Shown piece by piece: positions 1-9,419 of a stretch of DNA of 64,000 bases. Position numbers and translations under genes: made by a program. The stretch's first letter is position 1; each line of letters starts with the position of its first letter. The stretch lies in the NCBI RefSeq assembly GCF_964204645.1, contig NC_134025.1:18878001-18942000 (forward strand), read 5' to 3'. Source of the DNA: Tubulanus polymorphus. Lineage: Eukaryota > Nemertea > Palaeonemertea > Tubulaniformes > Tubulanidae. The notes under the pieces are model-generated. The model worked only from the letters and a program-made list of their open reading frames with translations. It was not told the DNA's origin and searched no databases.

Positions 1-2
1 TC

Positions 3-581
3 ATTTTAATTAATATTAGAAATAAAAATGAATGGGTCTATATATATTTAAAACCAGGGTTATATAATTTAGATACATTAGCACAAGAAATTAATAGAAA
101 AGCCTGGCACAAATTAGGTAGTAGTTCTGGGTTTAGTATTAGATTTTTAAAAAGTGAGAGTTCTGATAGAATAAAGATAAGGTTGTCTAATAGTGAAAAA
201 CATAAAATTATGGTAAAAAAACCTATAGCTAAACTGTTAGGAATTCTTCCAGATAGATCTTTTACAAATATTGACGCTACTACACCAAACTTAATACCTT
301 ACACACATTTTTATATTTATTGCAATTTAATTGATCCTACAAAAACATTCGAAGCAACTAAAGATATAACTTGTAATTCTGGTTTACTAAACATTTTACC
401 ATTGAAGAATGTTAAAGAATTTGGAACGCAAATAAATTATAATTTAACAGAATGTGATTTCAAACCATGCATTCCTAGTTTTAATAATTTTAGATTAGAA
501 ATTAGAAATCATAATGGATACTTAATTGATTTGAATAACTTTCCTGTAATTTATGAATTAGTTATAAGATGTAAAGAGTAA
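3..581 (+). CDS. Putative penton-like minor capsid protein, 5' end cut by the window
   Basis: The frame is open from the first bases to a TAA at 579-581, giving about 192 visible residues. It stays open upstream of the TTG at 183, so that codon is not the start. The second copy at 18225 starts at an ATG about 70-80 codons further upstream. The visible part shows alternating short hydrophobic strands (FYIYCNL, LEIRNHNGYLIDL, and YELVIRC near the C-terminus) and no membrane segment. This suits an all-beta jelly-roll structural protein, such as the vertex protein of polinton-like viruses. That role is inference from the strand pattern and from its place at the head of the structural block; a fibre or receptor-binding role is also possible. 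Confidence 0.5.
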   Translation: MLINIRNKNEWVYIYLKPGLYNLDTLAQEINRKAWHKLGSSSGFSIRFLKSESSDRIKIRLSNSEKHKIMVKKPIAKLLGILPDRSFTNIDATTPNLIPYTHFYIYCNLIDPTKTFEATKDITCNSGLLNILPLKNVKEFGTQINYNLTECDFKPCIPSFNNFRLEIRNHNGYLIDLNNFPVIYELVIRCKE

Positions 582-598
582 TTTTTTACACTATATAA

Positions 599-940
599 AT
601 GAATATAACTGTTGGACCGAGTATATGTTTTGGGTTTGATTTTAAACATGGTAAAGAAATGAGAATTAAACTAAATGATGTAATTACTGATATAAAAAGT
701 AAATCATTTAACAATGCATCAATGATTGATAAAGAAAATTATAATATAGAAAAAGTAATTGATTTAATTAAATCACCTTTAGAATATTATGAATTTAATG
801 AAGATGGAATTATTGAAGATATTAAAAACATATTAACCAAAATATATGATAATCATAAAACTAGTAATGAAATAAATGTTGAATTAATCATAAATAAGTT
901 AACTAAATATTTTGATGATAGTAATTTTTTTGATAAATAA
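599..940 (+). CDS. Hypothetical viral protein, 113 aa
   Basis: A 113-residue acidic, mostly helical protein with no membrane segment and no motif I recognise. The start is the ATG in ATATAAATG, 17 bases after the previous stop. The stop at 938-940 abuts the ATG of the next gene at 941, suggesting co-expression. The equivalent gene in copy 2 (18999-19262) is badly eroded while its 73-aa neighbour is intact, so this protein may be less constrained. Function unknown. Confidence 0.6.
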   Translation: MNITVGPSICFGFDFKHGKEMRIKLNDVITDIKSKSFNNASMIDKENYNIEKVIDLIKSPLEYYEFNEDGIIEDIKNILTKIYDNHKTSNEINVELIINKLTKYFDDSNFFDK

Positions 941-1162
941 ATGAGTGATAATAAGTGGATAATAACTGGATTATATAATGGCGCATTACTATCAGTTGGA
1001 ACTGTTGGTTATTCAATGGTATTAAAAAAAGTATTCAAAATGGGAAGTGTTAATGTTGATAGATTTGATATCAATGATATTCTAAAATTAACATTAGCAG
1101 TTACTTTATCTAATTTAACTATTGATTATTTGGAAAAACAAAAATATATTCCTCCCATATAA
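941..1162 (+). CDS. Small viral membrane protein, 73 aa
   Basis: A 73-residue protein with a hydrophobic, glycine-containing segment at about residues 7-27 and a second, weaker one near 44-60. The start ATG follows AAATAA and directly abuts the previous stop. The copy 2 version (19266-19487) has the same length and is nearly identical, with no frameshift, in an otherwise decayed region. Position among structural genes and small size suggest a virion or internal-membrane protein; this is inference. I recall similar short membrane proteins in unannotated polinton-like clusters of invertebrates but cannot verify that here. Confidence 0.65.
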   Translation: MSDNKWIITGLYNGALLSVGTVGYSMVLKKVFKMGSVNVDRFDINDILKLTLAVTLSNLTIDYLEKQKYIPPI

Positions 1163-1186
1163 ATGCATATTTTTTTTGTTAAATAA

Positions 1187-1609
1187 ATGGCTTCTGCAAT
1201 TATAACTATTATAGGATCAGCAATTGTTAACGCTTTAGCATTTACTGGTGGTGGTTATTTATTTAAACATATTGATAAAAATAGTTCATTAGGAGAACAA
1301 AGAAGACATAACTTAGCGTTAGAGAAATACAATAAAGCTGCAGAAGAATATAGAGAAAAGAGACAAAACTATATGGATTACATCAATAAAGAATTATATA
1401 ATCAGAAGATTTCACACAGAGATTTTCAATCAGTTGATGATGCAATGAGTTTATATAACGCGGTAACCAATAAAGAAAAATTACATCTATACAAACCTAA
1501 ATTATCAGATTATTATACCCCAAGTAAAGAACAACAGAAATATGAAATAATATGGATTTTAGGTGGAACAGTTATTGTTATATTTGTTGCTTATAAGTTT
1601 ACTAATTAG
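1187..1609 (+). CDS. Viral protein with two terminal membrane helices, 140 aa
   Basis: A 140-residue protein. It has an N-terminal hydrophobic helix (about residues 5-27, rich in Gly and Ala), a long charged helical middle with many Arg, Glu and Tyr (about 36-72), and a C-terminal membrane helix (about 119-138, WILGGTVIVIFVAY). The start is the ATG of AAATAAATG. The same gene in copy 2 is split by a retrotransposon after its fifth codon (19512-19526 and 26335-26741), and the remainder is intact. Probably a structural membrane protein; the enzymatic role, if any, is unknown. Confidence 0.65.
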   Translation: MASAIITIIGSAIVNALAFTGGGYLFKHIDKNSSLGEQRRHNLALEKYNKAAEEYREKRQNYMDYINKELYNQKISHRDFQSVDDAMSLYNAVTNKEKLHLYKPKLSDYYTPSKEQQKYEIIWILGGTVIVIFVAYKFTN

Positions 1610-1628
1610 TAATTTTTATTCTAAATAA

Positions 1629-2063
1629 ATGGAAGATAAAGTTGATAGTATTGATATTATTCCTCATGATATAAATAAAACTAAATTAAAAACATATTTA
1701 GAAAAACAAATATTAGAATTTGAAAGTGACTTAAAGATAAAAAAGAAAAAATATTTAAAAAGTAAAATTATATATTATTTGATTATAAGTGGTTCGGTTA
1801 CAATTAGTTCTGTAATAACATTTTTAGCAATATTCAGTCCATTAACACCTTTAGCTATATCAATTGGTATATTAGGATTAAGTTCAAGTGTTTTAACTGG
1901 TATAAGTTCAAAATTAAATATAAAAAGTAATAAAGAAAAAATTAAAACTAATATAAAAGAAATTAATAAATTAAAGAACACACTAGATTATATAATGAGT
2001 TTAAATGGTCATATAACAGTTGAAGAACAAGATAAATTATTAAAAGAATTAATAAATTATTAA
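1629..2063 (+). CDS. Helical viral membrane protein, 144 aa
   Basis: A 144-residue protein with charged coiled-coil stretches at residues 15-45 and 98-125 flanking a hydrophobic hairpin at about 48-92 (two membrane helices around PLTPLAIS). The start is the ATG of AAATAAATG, 20 bases after the previous stop. The copy 2 counterpart (26761-27196) has lost this ATG and carries a frameshift. No enzyme motif is visible. The order of helical membrane proteins before the 464-aa protein is the same in both copies. Confidence 0.6.
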   Translation: MEDKVDSIDIIPHDINKTKLKTYLEKQILEFESDLKIKKKKYLKSKIIYYLIISGSVTISSVITFLAIFSPLTPLAISIGILGLSSSVLTGISSKLNIKSNKEKIKTNIKEINKLKNTLDYIMSLNGHITVEEQDKLLKELINY

Positions 2064-2080
2064 TTTTTTTAATTATATAA

Positions 2081-3475
2081 ATGGGGTTTGTAGATAGTTT
2101 TCCAAAAGCTTTCCAATATAATAAATCAATTAAATATAATATTCCAGCAATAGATTTTAATAAAGATATTACATATAGAAATGAAGTTTTAGATTCATTA
2201 ATTGATTTATATATTTATGTTACTGAAACTAATAATTTTAATGCAAAGATGGAAAATATATTTCATGTATATTTGATTAATTTTAAAAAATTGAAAGATG
2301 AAAAACAATGGTTATTAAAATCTAATATGAAGTATTGGCAGAATCAATTAAATTTTGCTGTTTATTGTGCAACAACAGGATGTGGAATTAGTTGGAATGA
2401 TCATTTGAATAATTCTAAATATAAATTAATTCAAAGTTTATTTAGATTTCATACATACTTTCAAATCAGAATAATATTAAATGAATTAGAGTGCGCTTTA
2501 CCAGGATCTAGATATTTTAAAGAATTAGATAATAATATTAATTTATCTAAGTTTTATAAAATTTGCAATGAATTTAATATAGATATAAATAATTCTGATT
2601 TTAGAACAAAAATTGGAACAATAAGATCACTTCCTTGCCCTAGAAAGATTGCAGAATATTGTGCACTTCCCATACCATCTAATAGTTTTTATAATATCTA
2701 TAATAATAAATTAGGTTATGGTAAAATAGAAACAAAGGATTTAGAAACAATCAATTTCAATAAATTACCGAAATTTTATGATAATTTAAAACAAGAAAAC
2801 AATAATGGTTGGGTTTATTTTATTTTAGAAAATAGTGAAGGTTTTACTAAATCAGGTATAGAAAGAATAAATCAATCTATTAGAACTTATTTGATATGTA
2901 TTTTAGGTGCGCAAGTTGAAACAAGATCACCGATAATTGGAAATTTGAATACATCATTCGATACACAAAAACAATTTAAAGTTTTATTTGAAGATTCAAT
3001 TCATAATGATAAAAATAGATCGATTCCAGAAAACATTATAAGATATCAAAATTATTTAGATAAATCTCATGTAAGACTTAATTATTGTATAGGCCCTAAT
3101 CTATTAATTATTTCTAATGATTTAGTATTAAAGATGGGAAACATAATTGGTTATAATAATCTAATTAAAACTGCAACAATAAATAATTCATTTGGATTAA
3201 ATGATATAAATAAAAAGATTATTACTGCTCCAAAATTAATGGAAGGTGAAAAAAATAAAAAACACATTCAATCAACAGAAACTAAAACTAAGAATATTAA
3301 ATTGGTTAATGATTCCAAAATAAAAGATTACAATACATCAGAAAATAATAGAACTGATAAAATTCAACATGATATAATTAAACTAAATGATGATAATAAA
3401 TCCCATGAAAATACTAAATTAGCTATAACTTGTATAGGAATTGTAATCGGAGGAATATTATATTTTAAATTTTAA
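2081..3475 (+). CDS. Conserved 464-aa putative virion protein with C-terminal anchor
   Basis: A 464-residue protein with a distinctive aromatic and cysteine segment near residues 85-105 (NFAVYCATTGCG), a second conserved-looking stretch around 285-305 (ILGAQVETRSPIIG), a charged linker from about 385, and a single C-terminal hydrophobic helix (about 445-462) ending in KF. The start is the ATG of ATATAAATG behind a T-run. I recall long unannotated proteins with these two segments in invertebrate genomes, next to similar neighbours, but I cannot run the search. Likely a structural or assembly protein tail-anchored in a membrane; function unproven. The copy 2 version is broken by deletion and stops. 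Confidence 0.6.
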   Translation: MGFVDSFPKAFQYNKSIKYNIPAIDFNKDITYRNEVLDSLIDLYIYVTETNNFNAKMENIFHVYLINFKKLKDEKQWLLKSNMKYWQNQLNFAVYCATTGCGISWNDHLNNSKYKLIQSLFRFHTYFQIRIILNELECALPGSRYFKELDNNINLSKFYKICNEFNIDINNSDFRTKIGTIRSLPCPRKIAEYCALPIPSNSFYNIYNNKLGYGKIETKDLETINFNKLPKFYDNLKQENNNGWVYFILENSEGFTKSGIERINQSIRTYLICILGAQVETRSPIIGNLNTSFDTQKQFKVLFEDSIHNDKNRSIPENIIRYQNYLDKSHVRLNYCIGPNLLIISNDLVLKMGNIIGYNNLIKTATINNSFGLNDINKKIITAPKLMEGEKNKKHIQSTETKTKNIKLVNDSKIKDYNTSENNRTDKIQHDIIKLNDDNKSHENTKLAITCIGIVIGGILYFKF

Positions 3476-3491
3476 TTTTTTTATTATGTAA

Positions 3492-4967
3492 ATGGATGTA
3501 GAAGGTGGAGAAGATTATGAAATGGGAGAAATGGGAAATAATAATGAAGGATATATTGATGATGAACCACAACCCGATTTTAATGAAACTAATATTGATA
3601 ATAATGATGAATCAGCATATAATTCTAATTTAGCAGATAGTGGTTCTAAAGGTCAATCAACAGATGAATTTGATAGAAGAACTAGATCGAGAATAAATCC
3701 TGAAAATGAAAATCCAGATTTAGTAAAACAAAATTTAGAATATAATGAATATATTTATAATTTCAAACCTATATTTGAAAAATCTGGATATAATATAAAT
3801 GCCAGAGGCGCCAGACTTTTAGTACAAGAATTAAAGTTTTTAGATGGTGAATATTATTATCATTTGAAAGATGATTATTATATTGATATCTCTTATAAAA
3901 AACAAAACAAAATATTAGCAGAATCAACTTTGCTTAAGTCTGACTCATTACTATCTAGAATTAAGAGAATAAGAAATAGTAATGAAATAGAAGATGTAAC
4001 ACAAGAAGAAATTATTAAAAATGAAAGAGTATTTAAACAAAGAATTAATGAATTATTTGAAACAATCGATAATAATTTAGAAACAGAAACAACTTCTGAA
4101 CAGAATATAACTTCCAAAACTAGTAAACTTAAATCAAATAAAGTTCCAATTGAAAAACTTTTACCGAATGGGTTACTTGATGCAACAGATCAAGAATTAG
4201 AAGATTTAGATATATTTTCTGACAAAGCAATTAGAGAAATTATTAGTATAAGACTTGCATCTGATAAAATTGCGCATGATAAAAGTATAAGAGATTTTAA
4301 AATTAGAACTTTAGAAAAAGAAAGAACTGATAAAAATAAAGAAATAGAACAATTAAAATTAGATAGAGATAATAAAGTTATTGAAGAAATTGAATTTAAA
4401 AAAAGAAATGCATATTTAGAAAAAGAAATTGATGATTTAGAATATAACATAGAATTACAAAAAGAAGAAATTAAATTATTGTTAAAATCATATGATTATA
4501 ATATTAATAGATTAAAAGTTATTTTTAAAGATTTGTTGATTTAACCAAATTCTAAAATATCATTAAAAGACAGAATAAAGTTATTATTTAAATTAGAAGG
4601 TATAACAATTCTTTCAATTGTAACAGCTGTAACTATGTTATTTACAACAATTGGTTTAGCTATATCAAATGCTTTAAAATCTACTCCTACTCCCACTCCC
4701 AATAAACCAGATAAACCTCCAGGTAATAATTCTATACAAGATAAAGTTAAAGATGGTTTAAAGAAATTAGCAAAATATTTATGGGAACTATCTAAAAAAT
4801 CTGCTGCAGCTTTACCAGGAGTTATTGCTTCAATTGTTGGTTTTATATTGAAATCTGCAGGAAACATTATTAACTTTGCTGCTGAACATATTATTTTATT
4901 TTTAATTACAGTTGTAAGTGCTATTATTTTTGGTTTAGTGAATATGATATCAAAAAATATCAAGTAA
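3492..4967 (+). pseudogene. Coiled-coil membrane protein gene split by one in-frame stop
   Basis: Two open stretches in the same frame, 3492-4541 (350 residues) and 4545-4967, are separated only by a TAA at 4542-4544. In copy 2 the corresponding codons continue without a stop, so the intact protein is about 490 residues. Order: acidic low-complexity N-terminus (1-70), mixed region, long coiled coil (about 265-345), one membrane helix (ITILSIVTAVTMLFTTI), a proline-rich linker, then a long hydrophobic C-terminus (ALPGVIASIVGF onward). Start at the ATG after a T-run, in ATGTAAATG. It lies directly upstream of the capsid-like gene. The stop could be a nonsense mutation or, less likely, a readthrough site. 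Confidence 0.6.
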
Positions 4968-5040
4968 ACCATGATATCAAAAAATATCAAGTAAACCATG
5001 ATATCAAAAAATATCAAGTAAACCATGATATCAAAAAATA
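4944..5040. repeat. 27-bp tandem repeat, 3.6 copies, over a stop codon
   Basis: The unit is ATGATATCAAAAAATATCAA plus GTAAACC, at 4944-4970, 4971-4997 and 4998-5024, with a partial fourth. The copies look identical. The first unit contains the TAA of the preceding coiled-coil membrane gene, so later units are untranslated. Copy 2 has only a single short version at this place, so the expansion is specific to copy 1. A hydrophobic open frame on the other strand is a by-product of the repeat. Confidence 0.9.
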
Positions 5041-5049
5041 AATAATTAA

Positions 5050-5069
5050 TTTTTTTTGTTAAATAAATG
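5050..5069 (+). promoter_or_regulatory. Poxvirus-late-like start element of the capsid gene
   Basis: A run of eight T (5050-5057), a six-base spacer and TAAATG (5064-5069), whose ATG is the start codon. The same layout precedes the capsid gene of copy 2 (T-run 30485-30490, TAAATG 30497-30502) and nearly every structural gene of the element. Vaccinia late promoters have a T-rich element, a spacer of about six bases and TAAAT at the initiator. Similarity of layout is seen; function is inferred. Confidence 0.5.
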
Positions 5070-6314
5070 AGTGGGAGTTATATAAGTCCTTCGAAGAATC
5101 ATAGAATATCTAATGCTATTAAAGCAGAAAGATCACATCATATAATTACTCATAACCCTTCAAATATTAATCCCGATGAAACTTTATACGTTAGAATTCC
5201 TAGATTAACACAAAATACTTTTTATGTTCCAAATAGTATTTATTTATCAGCTGATATAAAAGTAATCGGTAATAATAATAATTATGTCGTTGATAATGTT
5301 GGAAGATATTTGATTAAAAAGTTAACAATAAAGATTGGTCCAGAAACAGTTTTCTCATTAGATGATTATAATTTATTTATGCATTATAAAGATTTATGGT
5401 TAACTAAAGAAAATAGAAATAATATGATATTTCAAGGCATCCAATCAGAAAACCAAAATAAATTAAGATCAGAAGCTAATAGCGCAATATTAACAAATGA
5501 TGTAGATAAATTGATAAAAAGTGTATATGGAAACAAATATAAAATTCCATTAGACTTTGAATTGATAAATAATAATGCACCTTTATATAAATACGCAATT
5601 CAAGAAGATATTATATTTGAGATAACATTTGCTCCTGTAAATGAAATTGTATTATCTAGCGTTAATAAAGATATGAGTTATAAATTATCGAATATATGTT
5701 TAGAATATGATACAGTAACTGATGAAAATATTTCAAGTATAATTCAAACTCAATACAATCAAGGGTTTTCATTATTATATGATTATATTGATAAATTTAA
5801 AACTGTAACTATTAATGCAAATGATGAAATAATTAATGAGAATATTAACTTTCCTAGAAGATCTATTAAAGGTATATTAATATTTTTTACTATTGGAACG
5901 TATACTAATGGTGCAATAAATGTTGATAATTATTATAATCCTGAAATAACAAAAGTAGAAATAACTATCGAAGGTATAGCAAATAAAATATTTTGTCAAG
6001 GAATGAGAATGATTGATCAATGGGTAGAAATTAAAAAACATTTTATGAATGAAAAAATAAAATCATTTGAAAATTGTAACATTAATCAAATTGATTATTA
6101 TACCGGTAATAAATATGCATTATGGGTAGATTTTAGAACAACTGAAGATAACTTATTACATGGTTCTGGAAAAAAACTACAGAACACTAAAGATGGAATA
6201 GAATTATTCATGACAAATAAAAAGGGAATCAAAAATTTTAAAATGCACATTTATATTATATCTGATGCGCAATTAAATATTGTAAATTCACAATTAGATA
6301 GTGTTATGTATTAA
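5067..6314 (+). CDS. Putative double jelly-roll major capsid protein, 415 aa
   Basis: An intact 415-residue protein rich in beta-type segments and Asn/Ile, without membrane helices or coiled coils. Landmarks: HNPSNINPDETLYVRIPRL near residues 28-46, TKENRNNMIFQGIQSE near 112-127, PRRSIKGILIFF near 262-273, SGKKLQNTKDG near 371-381, and a C-terminus ISDAQLNIVNSQLDSVMY. Size, lack of transmembrane segments, abundance of strands and place after the membrane proteins fit a double jelly-roll capsid protein of the polinton/adenovirus type; I infer this without a structure. Copy 2 (30500-31747) encodes the same length with roughly nine residues in ten identical by eye, and both are intact, unlike most neighbours. 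The preceding TAAATG element suggests late, strong expression. Confidence 0.55.
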   Translation: MSGSYISPSKNHRISNAIKAERSHHIITHNPSNINPDETLYVRIPRLTQNTFYVPNSIYLSADIKVIGNNNNYVVDNVGRYLIKKLTIKIGPETVFSLDDYNLFMHYKDLWLTKENRNNMIFQGIQSENQNKLRSEANSAILTNDVDKLIKSVYGNKYKIPLDFELINNNAPLYKYAIQEDIIFEITFAPVNEIVLSSVNKDMSYKLSNICLEYDTVTDENISSIIQTQYNQGFSLLYDYIDKFKTVTINANDEIINENINFPRRSIKGILIFFTIGTYTNGAINVDNYYNPEITKVEITIEGIANKIFCQGMRMIDQWVEIKKHFMNEKIKSFENCNINQIDYYTGNKYALWVDFRTTEDNLLHGSGKKLQNTKDGIELFMTNKKGIKNFKMHIYIISDAQLNIVNSQLDSVMY

Positions 6315-6346
6315 AATTTTAACTTTAATAAAAAATCTTATATTAA

Positions 6347-7378
6347 ATGGAAGGTGGAATATATGAAATACAATCTCCAAGTGAAATGATATCAGATATA
6401 TATTATATATTACCTTATGATGAATACAGTAAGTATTTTGGAGATTACTTTAATCAATTCAAATATAGAATAAGTAAAATAGATAAGAATATTGAAACAA
6501 AAATAGAAGATAATATTGAACCTAAAATAGAAGATAAGAATGATATTGAATATAAAATAGAAGATAATGTTATACCTTCTACATCGAATGATGATAAGAT
6601 TGAAACAAAAATAGAACATAATATTGAAACTAAAATAGAAAAATCAAATGTTCAACCAAAAGATAACATCAGATGTATGTATTGTGAAGAAGATTTTGAT
6701 AATTATAATGATTATTTATTACACATCAAAAAAGATGAACATATTTTACAATTAGTAAAAACATATGCCAATATATATAAAGATAAATGCAAAGAGGATC
6801 AGAATTATTGTGCCTTCTGTAATGAATGTATAACAAAGGCTAATTGGGCAAAACATTATAAATTAAAAACAAAAGGTGGAAATGATTCAGCCCATGCAAT
6901 ACAAGTATTTAAATCTTGGTGTGAAAAATGTAAAGAATATGTAATATATGATAAACAATTGAATCATAAATACTCAATTAAACATATTGGTACATATAAT
7001 GTAATAGAAGATCCAACAGTTATAAATCCAAAATTTAATAATAATAATATATTAGATTATCGGTGGTATAGAAAAACATTTATAGATTATTTATTGAGTA
7101 ATGATATAGTTACCATATTGAAAAAGTTAGATAACTTTAAACCAAATGTAAGTTATGCAATGAACTTATTTGAACTTAAATATGATGATTTTAGAGAATT
7201 TTTAAATAAACATCCATCTAAAACTGAAATCGAAAATTATATTCCAAAAATATTTTCAAGAAAAACCTTCAATAAATATAAATTTGGGAATCATTTAGGA
7301 CTTATACCAAAGATAATGCAAAGGGATATATATTTAGAATACAATAAGCTTAAAGAAAAATATGAAAATGAAAATTAA
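6347..7378 (+). CDS. Cys/His zinc-finger protein with repetitive N-terminal region, 343 aa
   Basis: A 343-residue protein starting at the ATG after ATATTAA. Residues 45-105 hold degenerate repeats of the form KIEDNIE/ETKIE. From residue 109 there are three Cys2-His2-like units (CMYCEEDF with His downstream; CAFCNECI with H; CEKCKEYV with H). The C-terminal 100 residues are helical and basic. It is the last rightward gene, ending five bases before the foldback repeat. The copy 2 gene starts with the same MEGG but differs strongly in the middle and has one finger. A nucleic-acid-binding or host-interaction role is possible; nothing proves it. Confidence 0.55.
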   Translation: MEGGIYEIQSPSEMISDIYYILPYDEYSKYFGDYFNQFKYRISKIDKNIETKIEDNIEPKIEDKNDIEYKIEDNVIPSTSNDDKIETKIEHNIETKIEKSNVQPKDNIRCMYCEEDFDNYNDYLLHIKKDEHILQLVKTYANIYKDKCKEDQNYCAFCNECITKANWAKHYKLKTKGGNDSAHAIQVFKSWCEKCKEYVIYDKQLNHKYSIKHIGTYNVIEDPTVINPKFNNNNILDYRWYRKTFIDYLLSNDIVTILKKLDNFKPNVSYAMNLFELKYDDFREFLNKHPSKTEIENYIPKIFSRKTFNKYKFGNHLGLIPKIMQRDIYLEYNKLKEKYENEN

Positions 7379-7382
7379 AAAG

Positions 7383-7762
7383 ATTATAGAATTCACTGTA
7401 TATTGATGAATGAATGGATGAGTTGGAAGAGTTGGATGAGTTGGATGAGTGGAAGAGTGGATGAGTATAATAATATATATATTTTACTTTTTAACACATA
7501 AATTGGAAGAATAGTATGAGTATAAATATAATATTTATATTCTTTATTAAATTTAACACAATATATATATATATTATTAAAATAATATTTAAATATAGTA
7601 TAAAATTGATAAAATAACTTCAAATCAAACTCTTACTGTTTTAAAAATAAAAAACATATGTAAATTATATATTATTACACTCATCCATTCATCCACTCAT
7701 CCAATTCATCCAATTCATCCAATTCATCCACTCATCCATCAGTATACAGTGAATTCTATAAT
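7383..7762. repeat. Foldback element between the converging gene blocks
   Basis: Perfect 20-base inverted arms at 7383-7402 and 7743-7762 (ATTATAGAATTCACTGTATA and its complement). Inside each arm is a minisatellite of about 9 bp, reading TGGATGAGT-like on the left and ACTCATCCA-like on the right, so the whole 380 bp can fold back. It fills the gap between the stop of the zinc-finger gene (7378) and the stop of the ATPase gene (7779). It may act as a two-way transcription terminator or be a small inserted element; copy 2 has different repeats here. Confidence 0.8.
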
Positions 7763-7778
7763 ATTTTGAATTAGGATT

Positions 7779-8337
7779 TTATTTTATAAATTTATATTCA
7801 TATGGAAATTGTAATCTCATAAGTAATTTTGAACCTTTATTATTCTTTAATTTATTCATATATTCATCATGTAATTCAGTAGGTATAATTTGATTTTCTT
7901 CCAATGATTGTTGCATAGATTTTCTATCTTTATTGTAGAATAAAACTAGAAATCTTATATTCTCTCTAAAATCTTTCACAATTGAATTATATTTCTGATT
8001 TAAAACCCATGTTGTTATCCCAAAATGTCTACCAGAGAAAGCTAAATAACATAACTCGCTTTCTCTAATTTTAGAATCATGTAAATTTGCGCAATCATCA
8101 ATTATCTAAATTTTCTTTTACTGTTTTAGGGTCTAATATAATAAACTTTTTTATCTTAACTATATCTCTATTATATGTTTTATTCATTTCATATGTAGGA
8201 CAGAATAATATTATATTATCAAAATGATTCTTATAAATAGTTTCTAACAAGTCTAATATGAAATGTGTTTTACCACAATTGGTTACTCCAGTTATTAACA
8301 TATTATGTGGTTCAAATATAAATAAATCTTTATTCAT
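7779..8337 (-). pseudogene. A32/FtsK-type DNA-packaging ATPase, broken
   Basis: Begins at the ATG at 8337, overlapping the end of the integrase gene by 8 bases. Walker A is clear: GVTNCGKT at residues 17-24, followed by the LFCPTY strand region. The frame stops after NLDN near 8100. The rest (DCANL then GRHFG-like region, VKDFRENIRF, MNKLKNNKGSK) continues in another frame to 7779. Compared with copy 2, about 53 bp including the Walker B strand are deleted, so this copy cannot hydrolyse ATP normally. Family role: motor that packages viral DNA into the capsid, typical of polintons, virophages and nucleocytoplasmic large DNA viruses. Intact length would be about 200 residues. Confidence 0.75.
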
Positions 8338-9416
8338 TTATTCTTTTAATTTTACTAGATAAAATCCATTCATTAAATTTATCATCATATCCTTTATATT
8401 TCACCAAAGAATACTTTATTCCTTTAAGAGTTTTTGTTTTCAATACCTTTTCTATTTTGTATTCTATTTCATCTGGATTTGGTACAAGTGATAATTCTTG
8501 TTCATAGAAATAACCTAATATTTCTTCATCTTTTAGATCTTCTAATTTATAAACAAAAGGTTTAGTTAATATTATCTTTTTAATCTTAAATATTTCTTCA
8601 GTAAAATTAGGGGTATAACCTTTATAAAAGGTTTTTCTATATTTAGATATTCTAACGTGTTGTCCAGTTTTAAATTTAGGTTCTCCAAAATCATGTGTTA
8701 CAAACGCGCCATAAATTATTCCAAACTATTTCTGAATTATCTTCTTTTCTAGCTTGTATAGGTTTCATATTTATAGAATTATGTTTAGAATTATTATAAC
8801 CTTTCACTAAATCATCTAACACGTCGATATATTTATATGTTTCATTAGCGGTGAAATATTTCCACATTCTAGTTTTCAATGTTTTATTAAATCTTTCTAT
8901 AACAGATGCTTTTTTATCTGAATGTGTTGAAAAATATTCTACATCGTTATCAGTTAATAGTTTTTTAAAATGTTTGTTATAAAATTCTTTACCTTCATCA
9001 AATTGTATTTTATCTGGAATAGCTTCTTTAAATATTAATTTGAAAGAATTTGTAACTTCTATACCAGTTTTATTTTTAATCGGGATACTCCATGCGTATC
9101 TACTGAATATATCTATAACATTTAGTATCCAAAAATATCCTTTGTTGTGTTCTTCTAAGTTCTTCATGTCAATTAAATCTGCTTGCCATTGTTGATCGAT
9201 ATATGAAACCATAACTTTTCTTGTTAAATATTTTTTATCCATCTTTTTATGAATTTGATATGTGGGTTGATTTTGTAACCATGATTTTAATTCACTATAT
9301 TTTATATCACCATTATCGGATTTAATTTTATTCCATAATTCTGAAACACTTGAATATGATACTTCACTTTCTGGGTTATAATATAACTCTCTTAAATATT
9401 GTTCTTTTTTCATCAT
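8330..9416 (-). pseudogene. Polinton-type DDE integrase with C-terminal chromodomain, frameshifted
   Basis: Starts at the ATG at 9416. Residues 1-70 form a helical N-terminal region; the RNase H-like core carries D80 (WQADLIDM), D140 (QFDEGKEF) and E174 (VIERFNKTL), a D-D33-E arrangement. Near 8690 a 2-base loss relative to copy 2 shifts the frame and ends it at NNLWRVCNT. The remainder is open in another frame to 8330 and ends in a chromodomain (YKIEKVL, YLVKYKGY-like, NEWI, residues about 300-355). The enzyme family inserts the linear viral genome into host DNA. The stop overlaps the ATPase start by 8 bases. Confidence 0.85.
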
Positions 9417-9419
9417 ATT

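Noticed and set aside
183-185. TTG at 183 as start of the penton-like gene
   Set aside because: The frame is open upstream to the window edge, and copy 2 has its ATG far upstream in the usual TAAATG context.
4541-5026. 161-codon minus-strand frame with MVYLIFFDI repeats
   Set aside because: It is the reverse reading of the 27-bp tandem repeat and of the plus-strand membrane gene; copy 2 has no such frame.
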